From positions 13,309,222-13,373,221 of the forward strand of contig OX393583.1 in the NCBI GenBank assembly GCA_947652605.1: a stretch of 64,000 nucleotides of DNA, written 5' to 3'. This DNA is from Elmis aenea. Lineage: Eukaryota; Arthropoda; Insecta; Coleoptera; Elmidae. Position 1 is the stretch's first letter. Every line of letters starts with the position of its first letter. A program made the position numbers and the translations under genes. The notes under the pieces were generated by a model. The model had not been told where the DNA came from and searched no databases. It worked only from the letters and a program-made list of their open reading frames with translations. Shown piece by piece: positions 21,820-31,769 of this stretch.

Positions 21820-23116
21820 CAGGGATGTGCAAAAGAAAGGAAACAGACAAATTTCTAGAATACTATTGCAGCTATTACAATGAAATGTTTTACCTGGGCG
21901 TTACGATATTTGTCGGATTCGATGAAAATATTAAGGTTGCAAACGACTTCCGGTACAACCGGAAACGGACTCAAACTTTGAAATTTTAAATGGAACACCC
22001 TGTATGTTTTTACATTTTTGGATGCCTCTTAATATTTAAAAATGTATGAGGTTATATGGGTCTATAAATAACCGTTTTCGTAAAATTTACATTTTTATGA
22101 AAATTTTAAACGATATAGCACTTCCAATTTTTTTTTAAAACATTTAAGTTATTTAAAAGGGCAGTAGAAATTCGTTTAAAAATTTGATTAATAATTGATT
22201 AATTAACAATTAGCGCTAGTTAAATTTCTAAAATATTATACAGGGTATTTTTTACGCTTGGTCAAATTCGTGAAACTTTAAACATCGTTAAACCAATTTT
22301 CTTAAACACAAAACCGTATAATGTTTTTACATAGTCGTGTAAAAAATTTGATTCTCTTTCAAATTATTTACTATGTTTCATACGTAATGGTGCCTTTCCA
22401 CGTGAGAGTAAACTACTCTCGATAGCAGCGTCGCCACGGATACAGCCCCTGAGAGTAACTCGCGATTGGCTGTATCCGTGGCGACGCTGCTATCGAGAGT
22501 TGTTTACTCTCAGGTGGACAGGCACCATTAGACTAATATTTTTCGAGATATTGCGATTTTATTGTAAATTATTCCAGCAACGTAATATTTTTAAGTAAGC
22601 TATGAAGGTAGACAGACAGCGGTAATTTTGAAACATTTAAGAAAATGGAGTTAACGATGTTTAAAGTTTCACAAGTTTGACCAAGTGTAAAAAACAACCC
22701 GTATAATATTTTAAAAATGTAGCTAGCGCAAATTGTTAATTAATCAATTGTTAGTCTAATTTCAAACGAATTTCTACTGCCTTTTAAAAATGTTAAAAAC
22801 AATTAAAAGTGTTGTATCGCTCAAAATTTTCATAAAAATGTGAATTTTACGAAAACGCTTGACTTTAGACTATATAACCTCATACACTTATTAAAGTAAT
22901 TTCTAAGAGGAATCCAAAAATATAATAATATACAGGGTGTTATATATTAAATTTTAAAGTTTGAGTCCGTTTCCGGTTGAACGGGAAGTCGTACTGTAAC
23001 CTTAATATTTTCATCGAATTCGAAAAATACCGCAACGCTGAGATACAAAATGTCATTGTTATATTTGCAATAGTAATCTAGATATTTGTCTGTTTCCATA
23101 CTTTTGCGCAACCCTG
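21820..23116. mobile_element. F2 palindromic MITE, complete copy
   Basis: A 1297-bp palindrome from TA|CAGGGATGTGCAAAAG to CTTTTGCGCAACCCTG|TA. Each arm holds an ACTTCCGG...CCGGAA module, then TTTTAAATGGAACACCCTG|TA, then a second CAGGGTATTTTTTACGC-type end. The 140-bp hairpin at 22388-22527 sits at the centre of symmetry. Other F2 copies: 2255-2590, 53737-56939 and, at the right edge, a related one from 63813. Confidence 0.9.
22388..22527. mobile_element. 140-bp GC-rich hairpin MITE, copy 1
   Basis: TGGTGCC...GGCACCA with 60-bp arms (three mismatches) and a 20-bp loop CCTGAGAGTAACTCGCGATT. The arms contain GAGAGTAAAC, CTCTCGATAGCAGCGTCGCC and GGATACAGCC. Flanks are TAA on the left and TTA on the right. 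Copy 2 at 39660-39799 has the same length and an identical loop. Far more GC-rich than its surroundings. Confidence 0.9.
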
Positions 23117-23490
23117 TATATAATAAAACTATAAATAGATACAATCTTTTCATACTTTGTAATCCTAATCTAAATAATATCAAAAACCGGTTTTTTAAGT
23201 TTAATCGGTTTTCTTACAGAAAACCGGTTTTTGAATAAAAACCGTTTCAAAACTAAGGTTCTCGATTTCGGTTAACCGTTAACCAATTTTTTTTTCGGTT
23301 TCGAGCCCTGCTTTTAACAACGCAATAAATTTTTTTAATTGCCGATTATTATTTTCGCTCAAATGAAACTGGCAGCTGGAATGGACCTAGTTTGTAAGTG
23401 GTTGCCTATCAGTTAAGAGAAACTTTTGGAAGCCAGCAACAACTAACAAGGATATTTCGACGCACAAGAAGTGTTCTAGAGCTGTTTTAA

Positions 23491-23671
23491 CTTAAAGTGG
23501 ACTGTGACGCAGAAACCAAAACTAGTCCAAGCGTTTAATACTGCGCCACCTAAAAACATCCGTCTGTTTCAGCAACGTTATTATAACCTGCAAATTCAAT
23601 TACTGTTACTCAACGTTTTTAGAAAAGTCTAAATTTCAACCGCCGTTGCGCATCTCGCGGTCCACTTTAAG
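23491..23671. mobile_element. TTAA-flanked piggyBac-type MITE
   Basis: A 181-bp element with ends CTTAAAGTGGACTG and CGGTCCACTTTAAG, bordered by TTAA at 23487-23490 and 23672-23675. It lies in the 5' part of the mariner transposase region. A diverged reverse-complement copy of most of it (TTTTTAGGTGGCGCAGTA block) lies at about 21415-21555, on the other side of the hAT MITE. Confidence 0.7.
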
Positions 23672-23700
23672 TTAAAAGTGCTCCACACAACACAAGGCTG

Positions 23701-23934
23701 CACTGGTCGTCCAGTTACCGTAACAACTGATGCGAATCAAGAAAAGCTCTTCGAACAGGTGTGTTAGAATCTTCAAAGAGAAGTCTTCGGCGAATGTCTA
23801 TGAAAATGAATTTTAGTCAAACGTCTACCCGAAGAATGTTCAAGAAATTGGGGGTTTCGCCCATAAAATACAGACAGATTGGACAAAGTTTGAATACTGC
23901 AGAAAAGCAAGCGGGTTGTGTATTGTGCTTCAAT
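23701..23934 (+). pseudogene. Mariner transposase, N-terminal DNA-binding part (remnant)
   Basis: Across frames the translation gives TGRPVTVTTDANQEKLFEQ, a segment equivalent to SLRRMSMKMNFSQTSTRRMF, and KKLGVSPIKYRQIGQSLNT. This follows the linker and second helix-turn-helix of mariner transposases. Frameshifts are present. The coding sequence is interrupted after CFN at 23934 by the Harbinger element and resumes at 25565. Confidence 0.6.
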
Positions 23935-24182
23935 GGGTGATATGAATAAAAATGAGTTCATACTTTATTCTCAAAAAATTGGAGTAAATGCTCCAAGTCG
24001 TAATAATAAAAATTAGAAGCGGATGCTCAGGTTGAGCACATGCTTTTATATACAATTTTTCTTGAGTATGTTCTCACAATTCGTTTGAATAAAATAAGTT
24101 TATGCCTTCTGAAGGCAAGTTCCTTCTCGATATATTTGGAGTCTGGTTCTTAGCAGACTCCGTCGTAGCTTGAAAAGATAGT

Positions 24183-25062
24183 TATGGCTGAATTTATATT
24201 GAATTTGCGTTCTAAAAAATATTGCAAACCAAGAAAGAGTACGTGCAATCGTGACTTTAAAACCATAGATAGATTTTCTGAAAATAATGTGCAGTGGATA
24301 GTATTTTTAAAATTTAGAATCAGGAGAAAGCAAAGGTGGTGCGATATCCAAGATGGTTAAAATGAAAATATTTTTAAGATATGTGGGAGATCCTGGATTT
24401 CAAGCAAGAGAAGGAGAATATGTTGGTGTGCATTAAACCTCAGTATCAAAAGTTGTACAAGAAGTAGGGGATAAGATAATTGAAAAAAGTGGCCTATGGC
24501 TAAAATTTTCTCAGAACGTTGCAGATATAATATACAAGCCAAGCATAATTGGCAATCAGGTTATAATTTTCCATGCGCCGTCGGTGTCATTGATTACACA
24601 CACGTAAGAATAAAAAAAAACATCGATGCACGGACATGAATACATTAATCTAAAAAGATATTCTAGCATTAATGTGCAAGCGACATGTAAGGCAGATGAG
24701 TGTTTTACAAGTGTAGACACCTCATGGCCAGTTTCTGTCCACGACTCAAGGATTTGGAGCAATTCGGAAATTTATGTTATTGCAGGAAATACTTTTGAAA
24801 ATAGCCAAGCATTACTTTTAGGAGATGAGGGATATGCTACCGCGCCATAGCTGATGGTTTCCTTTAGAAACCCGAAGATAATATACCGCAAGAACTCGCC
24901 TATAACAACCTGTTTACAAAAAAAAAAAAACGGGTAATAATTGAAAGATGTTTTGGCCAGTTATATAATAACAACGATTTTCGATTCTACAATATAAAGT
25001 CCGAGTTTCCACTGAAACAGTCCCAAAACTTATTGCGAGCTATTTCGTTCTGCATAATATAG
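24183..25062 (+). pseudogene. PIF/Harbinger (HARBI1-like) transposase, frameshifted
   Basis: In order: FLRYVGDPGFQAREGEYVGVH, a stop, VSKVVQEVGDKIIEKSGLW, a degenerate VGVIDxTHVRIKK equivalent near 24590, then an intact 74-codon run (24626-24850) with HEYINLKRYSSINVQATC, HDSRIWSN and LLLGDEGYAT. The last part, ELAYNNLF followed by VIIERCFGQLYN, lies near 24895-24970. These are conserved DDE_Tnp_4 blocks of HARBI1-type nucleases. At least three frame breaks; inactive. Confidence 0.85.
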
Positions 25063-25302
25063 AAAAATATTTAAACGATGAACTAGACTTATTAGAGCTT
25101 CTACTAGTCGATATTCCAGTTCAGCATATACCAAAATTGGCCTCCCATTTTGTTTCTTAATGATATCAATAGCTTGAGATTTTGATTTGCTTGCAGCATA
25201 CGTTTCTGACTGCGAAAACACAATTGGAAAATCACGCAAAATCTTGACGAATACCATTTGGAAAACATTGTTTTTATTAATTTCTTCTTCACTATCACTC
25301 AT
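25030..25302 (-). CDS. Possible Myb/SANT-like ORF of the Harbinger element
   Basis: A 90-codon ORF convergent with the transposase. The N-terminal half (MSDSEEEINKNN, then VKILRDFPIVFSQS and AIDIIKKQNGR) resembles the start of the Myb/SANT- or MADF-type partner protein of PIF/Harbinger elements, which assists transposase DNA binding. The C-terminal half only reads antisense through the transposase and is unlikely to be original. Family assignment tentative. Confidence 0.4.
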   Translation of the reverse strand: MSDSEEEINKNNVFQMVFVKILRDFPIVFSQSETYAASKSKSQAIDIIKKQNGRPILVYAELEYRLVEALISLVHRLNIFLYYAERNSSQ

Positions 25303-25564
25303 GATGATTTATTGATTGACACTAGTAACACGTGTAAGAAAAACTGAGGACCATTTGCAAGTCAAAACTTGTGTAGAATTTATCATAACAAACGTGTGTT
25401 TGTATATAAGAGTATACATATACTCAAATTATTAACAGGAGCATTTACTTCTCGAAGTTAGCTCGTTTTCATTCTTACTAAACTGAGTATAAACTCTCAC
25501 TTTATGCTCATGCTCAGAGTACATACTTAGAGTATAAACTCTCGTTTTATTCATACCACCTAAT

Positions 25565-26221
25565 GTTAGCTATGGTTTACGAGGTTCCTTTCAAATGTAT
25601 GGTTTTTTGAAGCATGCCACGCCCATTGACTGGATTTATCAATCGACAGATAAGTCGATTTTTTGGCTTTGAACGGCCGGACGTCATCTTAGAGAAACAA
25701 TTTGGTGTGCAGCATCTGCTAACGGCATATTGGGTCCTCATCTGGTGAAAGACGAAAATCGAAATGCTGTTACTGTGAATCAGCTGCGATATAGATAATT
25801 GATTCTAACACAATTCCTCAGAGATCTCAGAATATTCTGTCGCGTCAGAAACCTTCAACTCGGTACCCAATGGTCCCAACAGGATGAAGCTACTTGCCAC
25901 ACAACGAGACAATCCGTTGATCTGCTTCATGAGAATGTTGATTACCGTCGTACGGACTTTCCAAATCCTGCTCATTCACCTGATCTCACACCGCTTGATG
26001 CTTGCGTTTCGGGTATGCTAAAAAAAATCGTTTTTCGAGAGAACCCATCGACAACCATTGATGAACTACGTGAAAATATTGTAACGAACATCAGAAGAAT
26101 TCAGCAGCCTCTTTTAATAAAAATGTTTGACAATCTTCGTAAACGTAACGAGTGCTGCCTGGAACGGAACAGAGAGCATGTTGACCAAGTTTTATACTTT
26201 GGTTTGTTGAAATTTTTGTAA
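25565..26221 (+). pseudogene. Mariner transposase, catalytic part (remnant)
   Basis: A frameshifted stretch contains VWCAASANGILGPHL and DENRNAVTVNQLRY-like sequence. It is followed by a 140-codon open run (25799-26221) with WSQQDEATCHTT (second catalytic Asp) and SPDLTPLDACVSG (third Asp). Counting residues between the two gives 37, a DD37D-type spacing. FRENPSTTIDELRENI and the C-terminal helices are present up to the stop. Inactive because of frameshifts and insertions. Confidence 0.8.
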
Positions 26222-26278
26222 TTTTAATGTTTAACAAAGCCTTGGTTTTCAGTATACTCTGTTCTGGCGCATACCGTA

Positions 26279-26383
26279 CTTGTCAACTGGTTAACATTTT
26301 AAAATAATACACAGGATGTTTCTTATGCCCGGTCCGATTTGCCAAACGTCAAACATGTTTTTTTTTTAATGGAATACCTTAAT
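26279..26383. mobile_element. F3-related palindrome, continuation after mariner
   Basis: TTAAAATAATACACAGGATG, then GCCCGGTCCGATTTGCC and TTTTTAATGGAATACC, correspond to F3 at about 12730-12820. This is the second half of the element broken at 21207; it is itself truncated near 26383. Confidence 0.65.
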
Positions 26384-26570
26384 CGGGGGCTATTTGGACA
26401 CTATTATATCAGTTTTTTAAAGGTAATTCTGAAACTAATCGATATTTTGATTTCAAATAAATTTGATTTTACCGACAATAGCAATATACAACACCTAACT
26501 TATCCAGAGGCTCTAATTTGAATACAGTTTTTGAAAAAAAAAATTAAAAATGTGGTGACCAAGTAGCCCC
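26384..26570. mobile_element. Small pogo-type MITE
   Basis: CGGGGGCTATTTGGACAC at the left and GTGACCAAGTAGCCCCGG at the right are near-complementary ends. They share the TTGGTCAC terminal motif of the adjoining pogo relic. Exact borders uncertain because the two elements abut. Confidence 0.5.
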
Positions 26571-26646
26571 GGGGTTGGGGTTACTTGGTCACACTCGAAA
26601 AATTTAATAAAACCAACAATATAAATGCATTTTCGTCGTAGTTATA

Positions 26647-27271
26647 CAGGGTGTGTATAAATTGGCGGAAGCGCTACACGTGACGATGTTCTTCGTAAAA
26701 TTCTAAGTCGAAAATCTTGATACGAAAATGTTGTGCCATGCTTCCTATGGCCTTAGGAACCATTTAAAGAAAAACAAAATTGGCAACATTGCATACATTG
26801 ATTTGCGTTTGGACATTTTTTTATCGGCAATTTTTACTTAGGTATTTACAATTTTTGTTCGAACTAAAAGCCTTCAGTGCGTAAACATAGCTGCATACTT
26901 TTGGGTATCGTAAAACACAAACTAGAAATAATTACGAGAAAAACAGAGATGACAGCTAATGACAATGTTGCCATATGTATTATTTTCATTCAAATCAGTG
27001 ATTTACATATTTTCAACACCAATTTTTGAAAGGAAGAACACAATGTCTAGGAAAAAATACTATTCGAAATTTATTTTTATTCCAAATTGCAGCTTTTTCA
27101 TTTGCAAGTATTAAATAATAACGCTTATTAAAGGACTAAATGTCGAAACTTTGAGGACCTCTTGCAGACACAGCAAGCATGGTACAACATTTTCGTATTA
27201 AGATTTTCGACTTAGAATTTTACGAAGAACATCGCCACGTGCAGCGCTTCCGCCAATTTTTACACACCCTG
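26647..27271. mobile_element. F10 palindromic MITE
   Basis: A 625-bp element from TA|CAGGGTGTGTATAAATTG to CAATTTTTACACACCCTG|TA. Arms share GGCGGAAGCGCT, GAAAATCTTGATACG and their complements. It splits the pogo coding sequence exactly at a TA inside the tyrosine codon of NIY. Confidence 0.9.
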
Positions 27272-27273
27272 TA

Positions 27274-27769
27274 TATGTTAAAATTATCCACAGCTCTTAA
27301 GGCATCATTAATGTTGTTGAAAAATTTTAAAATGTCTATACGGTCAACGGAAGCTCTGGATCTCTTGATGTTAGAAGCGACGTATGGACAGGTTGTTTCT
27401 TTGGAATTAAGGAAATCTTCTCCACGGATGTTGTCTTTGAAAATACTGTTTTCCCTGTTTTTCAAGATATTTTGAAATAACTGTCCTTAAATCCAGCCTA
27501 GTTAGGGGGAAACCCCAATTGGCGCCAACGCCAAGTGTCTCCGCTATGGTGGCCTCCTCTTCGCTCGAAAAAACTCTTGGATGACCAACTGACTCCAAAT
27601 TCTTTCCAAGAACCTTCCTAGCTAATGTTGACCGAGGCACTTTATAGGTTTTTGCTGCCAGTTTTTTTGACATTCCAGCTTGAACGGCTTGTATGGCATT
27701 TTCCAGATCCTCGACTTTAAAATTACGATAAGGTTTGGAACCGGGAGTTCTTTCGTAATTGCGCACCAT
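27274..27769 (-). pseudogene. Pogo/Jerky-like transposase N-terminal DNA-binding region
   Basis: The ATG at 27769 opens a psq/CENP-B-like helix-turn-helix (FKVEDLENAIQAVQAGMSKK, AAKTYKVPRSTLARKVLGKN). Then come FSSEEEATIAETLGVGANWG, FPLTRLDLRTVISKYLEKQG and, after a frameshift, IKRSRASVDRIDILKFF and VDNFNIY, the Tc5/CENP-B-type second domain. Beyond the MITE the frame resumes as NYDENAF, the site of the first catalytic Asp; the rest of the DDE domain is deleted. Confidence 0.85.
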
Positions 27770-27981
27770 TTTTATTCAAAAGTTACCTGTCACAAACGAT
27801 AAGAACATACCAAAACCGAAAAGAAAAAACAAAGTAAAATGTTAACAAGTAAAATAATAAACAATAACCTAGGTGACCAAGTTACCCTGGGGTGTACCGG
27901 TACCCTACAAATTTTACATTTTCTTATTGATAATTGAATTATCTTTAAAAGCCTATTATGGGTTATTCATGTCTTAAATCG

Positions 27982-28399
27982 TAACTTGCGTATTATTGAA
28001 AATAAATACATCAACTCTTATATATTTGGAATGAGAAAAAATAAGGAATTTTAATAGGGCATAGCCAACTATCGCTCCCATTTAAAAAAAGGCAAGTTTA
28101 TGTCATTACTTTTTAACGGCGAGCGTTAATTTTTTTTCCTATAATCAAATTAAACATAAAAATATCTAAAAATAATTCTTTTAATTATTTTCGATATTTA
28201 CAACAATAACGGATATATGACACATTATTAATCTTACGAAAAAACACGTTTTATTCAATAACTTGAAAACCGGAAATGATAGAATATTTTTGAAAACGGT
28301 TCTGAGTTTGTCTCAAAAAACTGCACATTTTTGGTAATTTAACCGTTTCTCTATCTTAAATATTAACCGAGATACCCATGCAATCCCATCGAATTTTGT
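27982..28399. mobile_element. F1 solitary right arm
   Basis: Collinear with the right arm of 8879-10114 from AACTTGCGTATTATT through TTTTTAACGGCGAGCG, CTGCACATTTTTGG and ATACCCATGCAATCCCATCG. The last GGACCACCCTG is missing. No left arm. Confidence 0.8.
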
Positions 28400-29125
28400 A
28401 CATGGGCCTCACGTAATAAAAATTTATTAATTAAACCAAGTTGTGGGATGATGTTTGGGCCCCTGTGAATCCAGGGTCCCGGAAAATTTTACCCCAACCC
28501 CCTCCCCTTTTTTGGGATACACCAAGATGACTTTCGTCCATTCAACCGACCTTGTATATTTTGCGGTTTAGAAGTTGCACACGGGAAGCCCCGAATTTCG
28601 GACACTCAGCAGACTTATTTTGAAACGTTTTCGTGTAAAAACCGTGACAACATTTTCGCTCAAGGCGCTTACCCTCTCTAAAAACAACAAATTTGTAAAT
28701 TGTCCACAGCGCACTTACAGTGTAACTATTTTGTATGTGCTTAACAATCGGTTTTAGCGTTAAACAAACTAATTCATTCCCACTTACAGTTTGCATAAGA
28801 TGTTTTGTTTTACTATACCGAGAAAAACAATATTTTATCTTTTCTAGTCTTTCATTTGTCTTCAATTTTCATTGGCAGCGCTTCCAATTGAAGTGCAAAG
28901 TAATAATTTCGCCGAAATTGGCAACGTAATAATTGTTGATTAAAAAGTGTTCAATTACCAATATGAAACTGTAGAGCAGCTGATAAAAGTAATTATCAAA
29001 TATTAAGGTCATAACGATGAGTGTCGATATTTGGTTTTAAAACATGTGATAATAGCAAGTGACAGATTGTGACTGAACGTGTGTTATTGTACAATAGTGC
29101 GGCCGTTGCATCGGATGTCTTCAAG
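28400..29125. other. Low-repeat region upstream of exon candidate
   Basis: After a short GC-rich stretch (about 28440-28530) no repeat is recognised. Contains ordinary AT-rich sequence that could be promoter and 5' UTR of the exon at 29126. An upstream ATG at 29116 is out of frame and in a poorer context. No TATA box that I would defend. Confidence 0.3.
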
Positions 29126-29166
29126 ATGTCCACCGAGAAGGAACTGCTGGCTCTACACCTCAACGG
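29126..29166 (+). CDS. Candidate first coding exon of a host gene
   Basis: AAG|ATG opens 13 codons plus two bases (MSTEKELLALHLN), followed by GGTGAGTAC, a strong 5' splice donor. Codons are GC-ending (ACC, GAG, AAG, CTG, CTG, CTC, AAC), unlike the surrounding AT-rich DNA and unlike the local transposons. An A at -3 supports this ATG. The exon would end in phase 2. No matching second exon could be identified in the rest of the window, which is repeat-filled and could be a long intron. Protein family unknown. Confidence 0.4.
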
Positions 29167-29620
29167 GTGAGTACATCGTGCACTAGCAATTGTTTTAGCT
29201 TGCTTATGCAAAACCGTTGTTTCGATAAACAATTGATAAGTTATACAATGTCGAGATTGTTAATGCGTCAACAAATTATCTCCTAGCGATGTTATTTGTG
29301 TGTTCGTTCGAGCCTTCGAGCAGTTTATTGAGCAATTTAGATTTATTTTTAAATTTTGTTTTTTTCATTTGTTGCAAAGGCCGACTAACATTTTTTTAAT
29401 AAACAATGAGTAAACATGCCACGCGCTTTTTACCTAATTATTGCTCTCAATTTGTATTATCAATAACCATCCGCATCATTATCTATAATCTATAGGTACC
29501 CACTCTAAACCAGTGGTTCCCAAATGTTTCCTGTTCACAGCGCACTTAATATTTCAAGACTTTTCCACGGCGTCACGGCCCAATTCAAACCACAATTTAT
29601 TCAATTCGAAGTAATTTATA

Positions 29621-31520
29621 CCGGGTGATTGATTGGGACCGTGCATTAGAAATACCGGGTGTCACACGTTCATGGTACACCCCCTTTTTTTTCTTTAGTT
29701 TTGATTTTAAATAAATAAGATTTTAGACATATGACATGTGCAAAAAACCGGGCTTTTTGAGCCGTTGCACACAATTGTTTCACTTCAGGTTTCGCCGGAA
29801 ATGACCCTAACTTTGTTATTTTAAATGGAACACCCTGTATATTTTTACATTTTTGGGAAGAGGAAGTGATTTTTGATACAACTGCACTATTTTCGTTAAT
29901 TTTTATAACCTCAACATTTTTTTAAAACAAAATTTAGTTTTTTATTAGGGTGCCGTGACCTGCACAAATTGATTTTTATTATGTCAACAATTGTCCAAAA
30001 ACCGTTTTTGTAAATTTTAAATGACATTTTGGTTTTTTTAATCGGCTTTGAAGGTTGAGGAATCGGTTTTTTGACAAAAAGTCAATTTTTTTAAATGGAA
30101 CCATGCTGGTACTGGCGGTTATTTAAATGGATCATCTTTTAACGAATCCATCGATACCAATAACTTGTATTTTTATTAAGAATCTACTTCAAAAATTTCA
30201 AATTATTGTGAAAATTTATTAAGAGATCCTGTTAATCGCAGTACACTGTGCATAACTACAAACTACAACAAAACAAATGATCGTTGTTTTATGTTTAATT
30301 ACTATAGTCATTTAATTAGACAGTCTAAAAATTTTGGTAATCATTTTTACATAATTAGATTACTGCGATTAAGAGGATCTCTTAATAAATTTTCACAAAA
30401 ATTTGAAATTTTTGAAGTAGATTTTTAATAAAAATATAAGTTATTGGTATCGATGGATTCGTTAGAAGATGATCCATTTAAATAACCGCTAGTACCAGCA
30501 TGGTTCCATTAAAAAAAATTGACTTTTTGTCAAAAAACCGATTCCTCAACCTTCAAAGCCGATTAAAGTAACCTAAATGTCATTAAAAATTTACAAAAAC
30601 GGTTTTTGGACAATTATTGACATAATAAAAATCAATTTGTGCAGGCCACGGCACCCTTAATAAAAAACTAAATTTTGTTTTAAAAAAATTTTGAGGTTAT
30701 AAAAATTAACGAAAATAGTGCAGTTGTATCAAAAATCACTTCCTCTTCCCAAAAATTTAAAAATATACAGGGTGTTCCATTTAAAATAACAAAGTTAGGG
30801 TCATTTCCGGCGAAACCGGAAGTGAAACAATTGTGTGCAACGGCTCAAAAAGCCCGGTTTTTTGCATATATCATGTGTCTAAAATTTCATTTATTTAAAA
30901 TCAAAACTAAAGAAAAAAAAGGGGGTGTACCATGAACGTGTGACACCCGGTATATGAAAAATGAAAAAACCGTAATGATCTGAAATTTTGATTATAACCA
31001 TAATGGCATATGTCCTGTTAAATGAAAATATTTTTAAGATGGCGACACTTCCGGAAATACTGGAAACTGACATCTACTTCTTATTTCAAATACATGGTCT
31101 ATTTTTTATTGCATTTTTGGATTTAACACGTTATTTTAGAGGGACTTTTGATAGCATTCGCTATACCTAAGTGCAGTCAATTTTTAGATTTTTTCACTTT
31201 TTGAAAAGTTTTTGATTTACATCGTGAAGCTTAAAATTATCTACAGCCGCCATTATTGAAGCAAAAACGCTCAAATTGAGACTATGCATAGAAGAAACCT
31301 TGGAGTTCATCCTCGATTTTTTGCAATATATTAATTACTTACTACAGGGTGTCCAAAACTTAATTTTCTGTTATTTCAACTTCAGATTATTAAAACTCGT
31401 TTTTTTATCAAATTTAATGCCCAAATTTGTCATTCATTTTCTAATGCAAAATTAAATTCTGCATCAATTTGTACCTATTGGCGTTTCCTATACCTATCTG
31501 CAATAATTTTCGAGTTATTA
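29621..31520. mobile_element. F8 palindrome arm, split by F5
   Basis: Begins TA|CCGGGTGATTGATTGGGACC, is interrupted at 29655-30950 by an F5 element, and continues TGATCTGAAATTTTGATTAT, AAGATGGCGACACTTCC, AACCTTGGAGTTCATCC, and an internal TACAGGGTGTCCAAAACTTA at 31344. The same order occurs reversed at 49921-50492. No matching second arm here. Confidence 0.7.
29655..30950. mobile_element. F5 palindromic MITE, copy 1
   Basis: A 1296-bp element from TA|CCGGGTGTCACACG to CGTGTGACACCCGG|TA. Arms of roughly 585 bp are nearly identical inverted copies around a centre of about 120 bp (30245-30360). Each arm contains CAGGTTTCGCCGGAAATGAC (right arm complement of GGAAGTGAAAC form) and TTTAAATGGAACACCCTG|TA. 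High arm similarity suggests recent formation. Copy 2 at 62017-63024. Confidence 0.9.
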
Positions 31521-31769
31521 ACAATTTTTGATACAGTTAAGAGAAAATTGTAACATTTTTTAATAGTAAGCCTTGGAAATGAAAGCAAATGCCAATATTA
31601 ATAACTAACTGTCTACCACTTTTATCGCTTTGTCTGTTGTGTTCATAAAAATGGAAAATCAAGAGTCAAACACGGATATTTTGAAGTTGAATGAATGTTT
31701 TTATTTAACAGTGCGTAAAAAATGTGCAACTTTTTCCCCAAAAATATTTTTGTACCATCAAGTATAAGC

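Larger units (their letters stand above)
21567..23310. mobile_element. hAT-type MITE with nested palindrome
   Basis: Starts CAGGGAAAGAAACCCG and ends CGGTTTCGAGCCCTG. Flanks are CTTCTAAC (21559-21566) and CTTTTAAC (23311-23318), an 8-bp duplication with one difference. Its own sequence is AAACCG/CGGTTT-rich, like the elements at 6363, 38339 and 44092. Most of the length is the F2 palindrome inserted at 21820. Confidence 0.85.
23935..25561 (+). mobile_element. PIF/Harbinger element, decayed
   Basis: Ends GGGTGATATGAATAAAA and, reverse-complemented, AGGTGGTATGAATAAAA, with the 3-bp flank AAT on both sides (23932-23934, 25562-25564). Removing it and one AAT restores the mariner reading frame across the site (CFN then VSYG). 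It contains a DDE transposase pseudogene on plus and a possible Myb/SANT-like ORF on minus, the usual two-gene content of PIF/Harbinger elements. Confidence 0.8.
21208..26276 (+). mobile_element. Mariner-like element with several nested insertions
   Basis: Ends CAGTATGCGCCAC and, reverse-complemented, CGGTATGCGCCAG, each bordered by TA (21206-21207, 26277-26278). The span is 5.07 kb because a hAT MITE, a TTAA MITE and a Harbinger element lie inside it. Transposase remnants are plus strand. The flanks join into an F3-like palindrome, which confirms both borders independently. Confidence 0.8.
26566..27894 (-). mobile_element. Pogo/CENP-B-type element, internally deleted and split by a MITE
   Basis: Ends read inward as GGGGTTGGGGTTACTTGGTC and CACCCCAGGGTAACTTGGTC, next to TA on both sides (about 26564 and 27895). 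The minus-strand gene begins at 27769. A 625-bp MITE is inserted within the coding region at 26647-27271. Only the DNA-binding part of the transposase remains. Confidence 0.65.
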
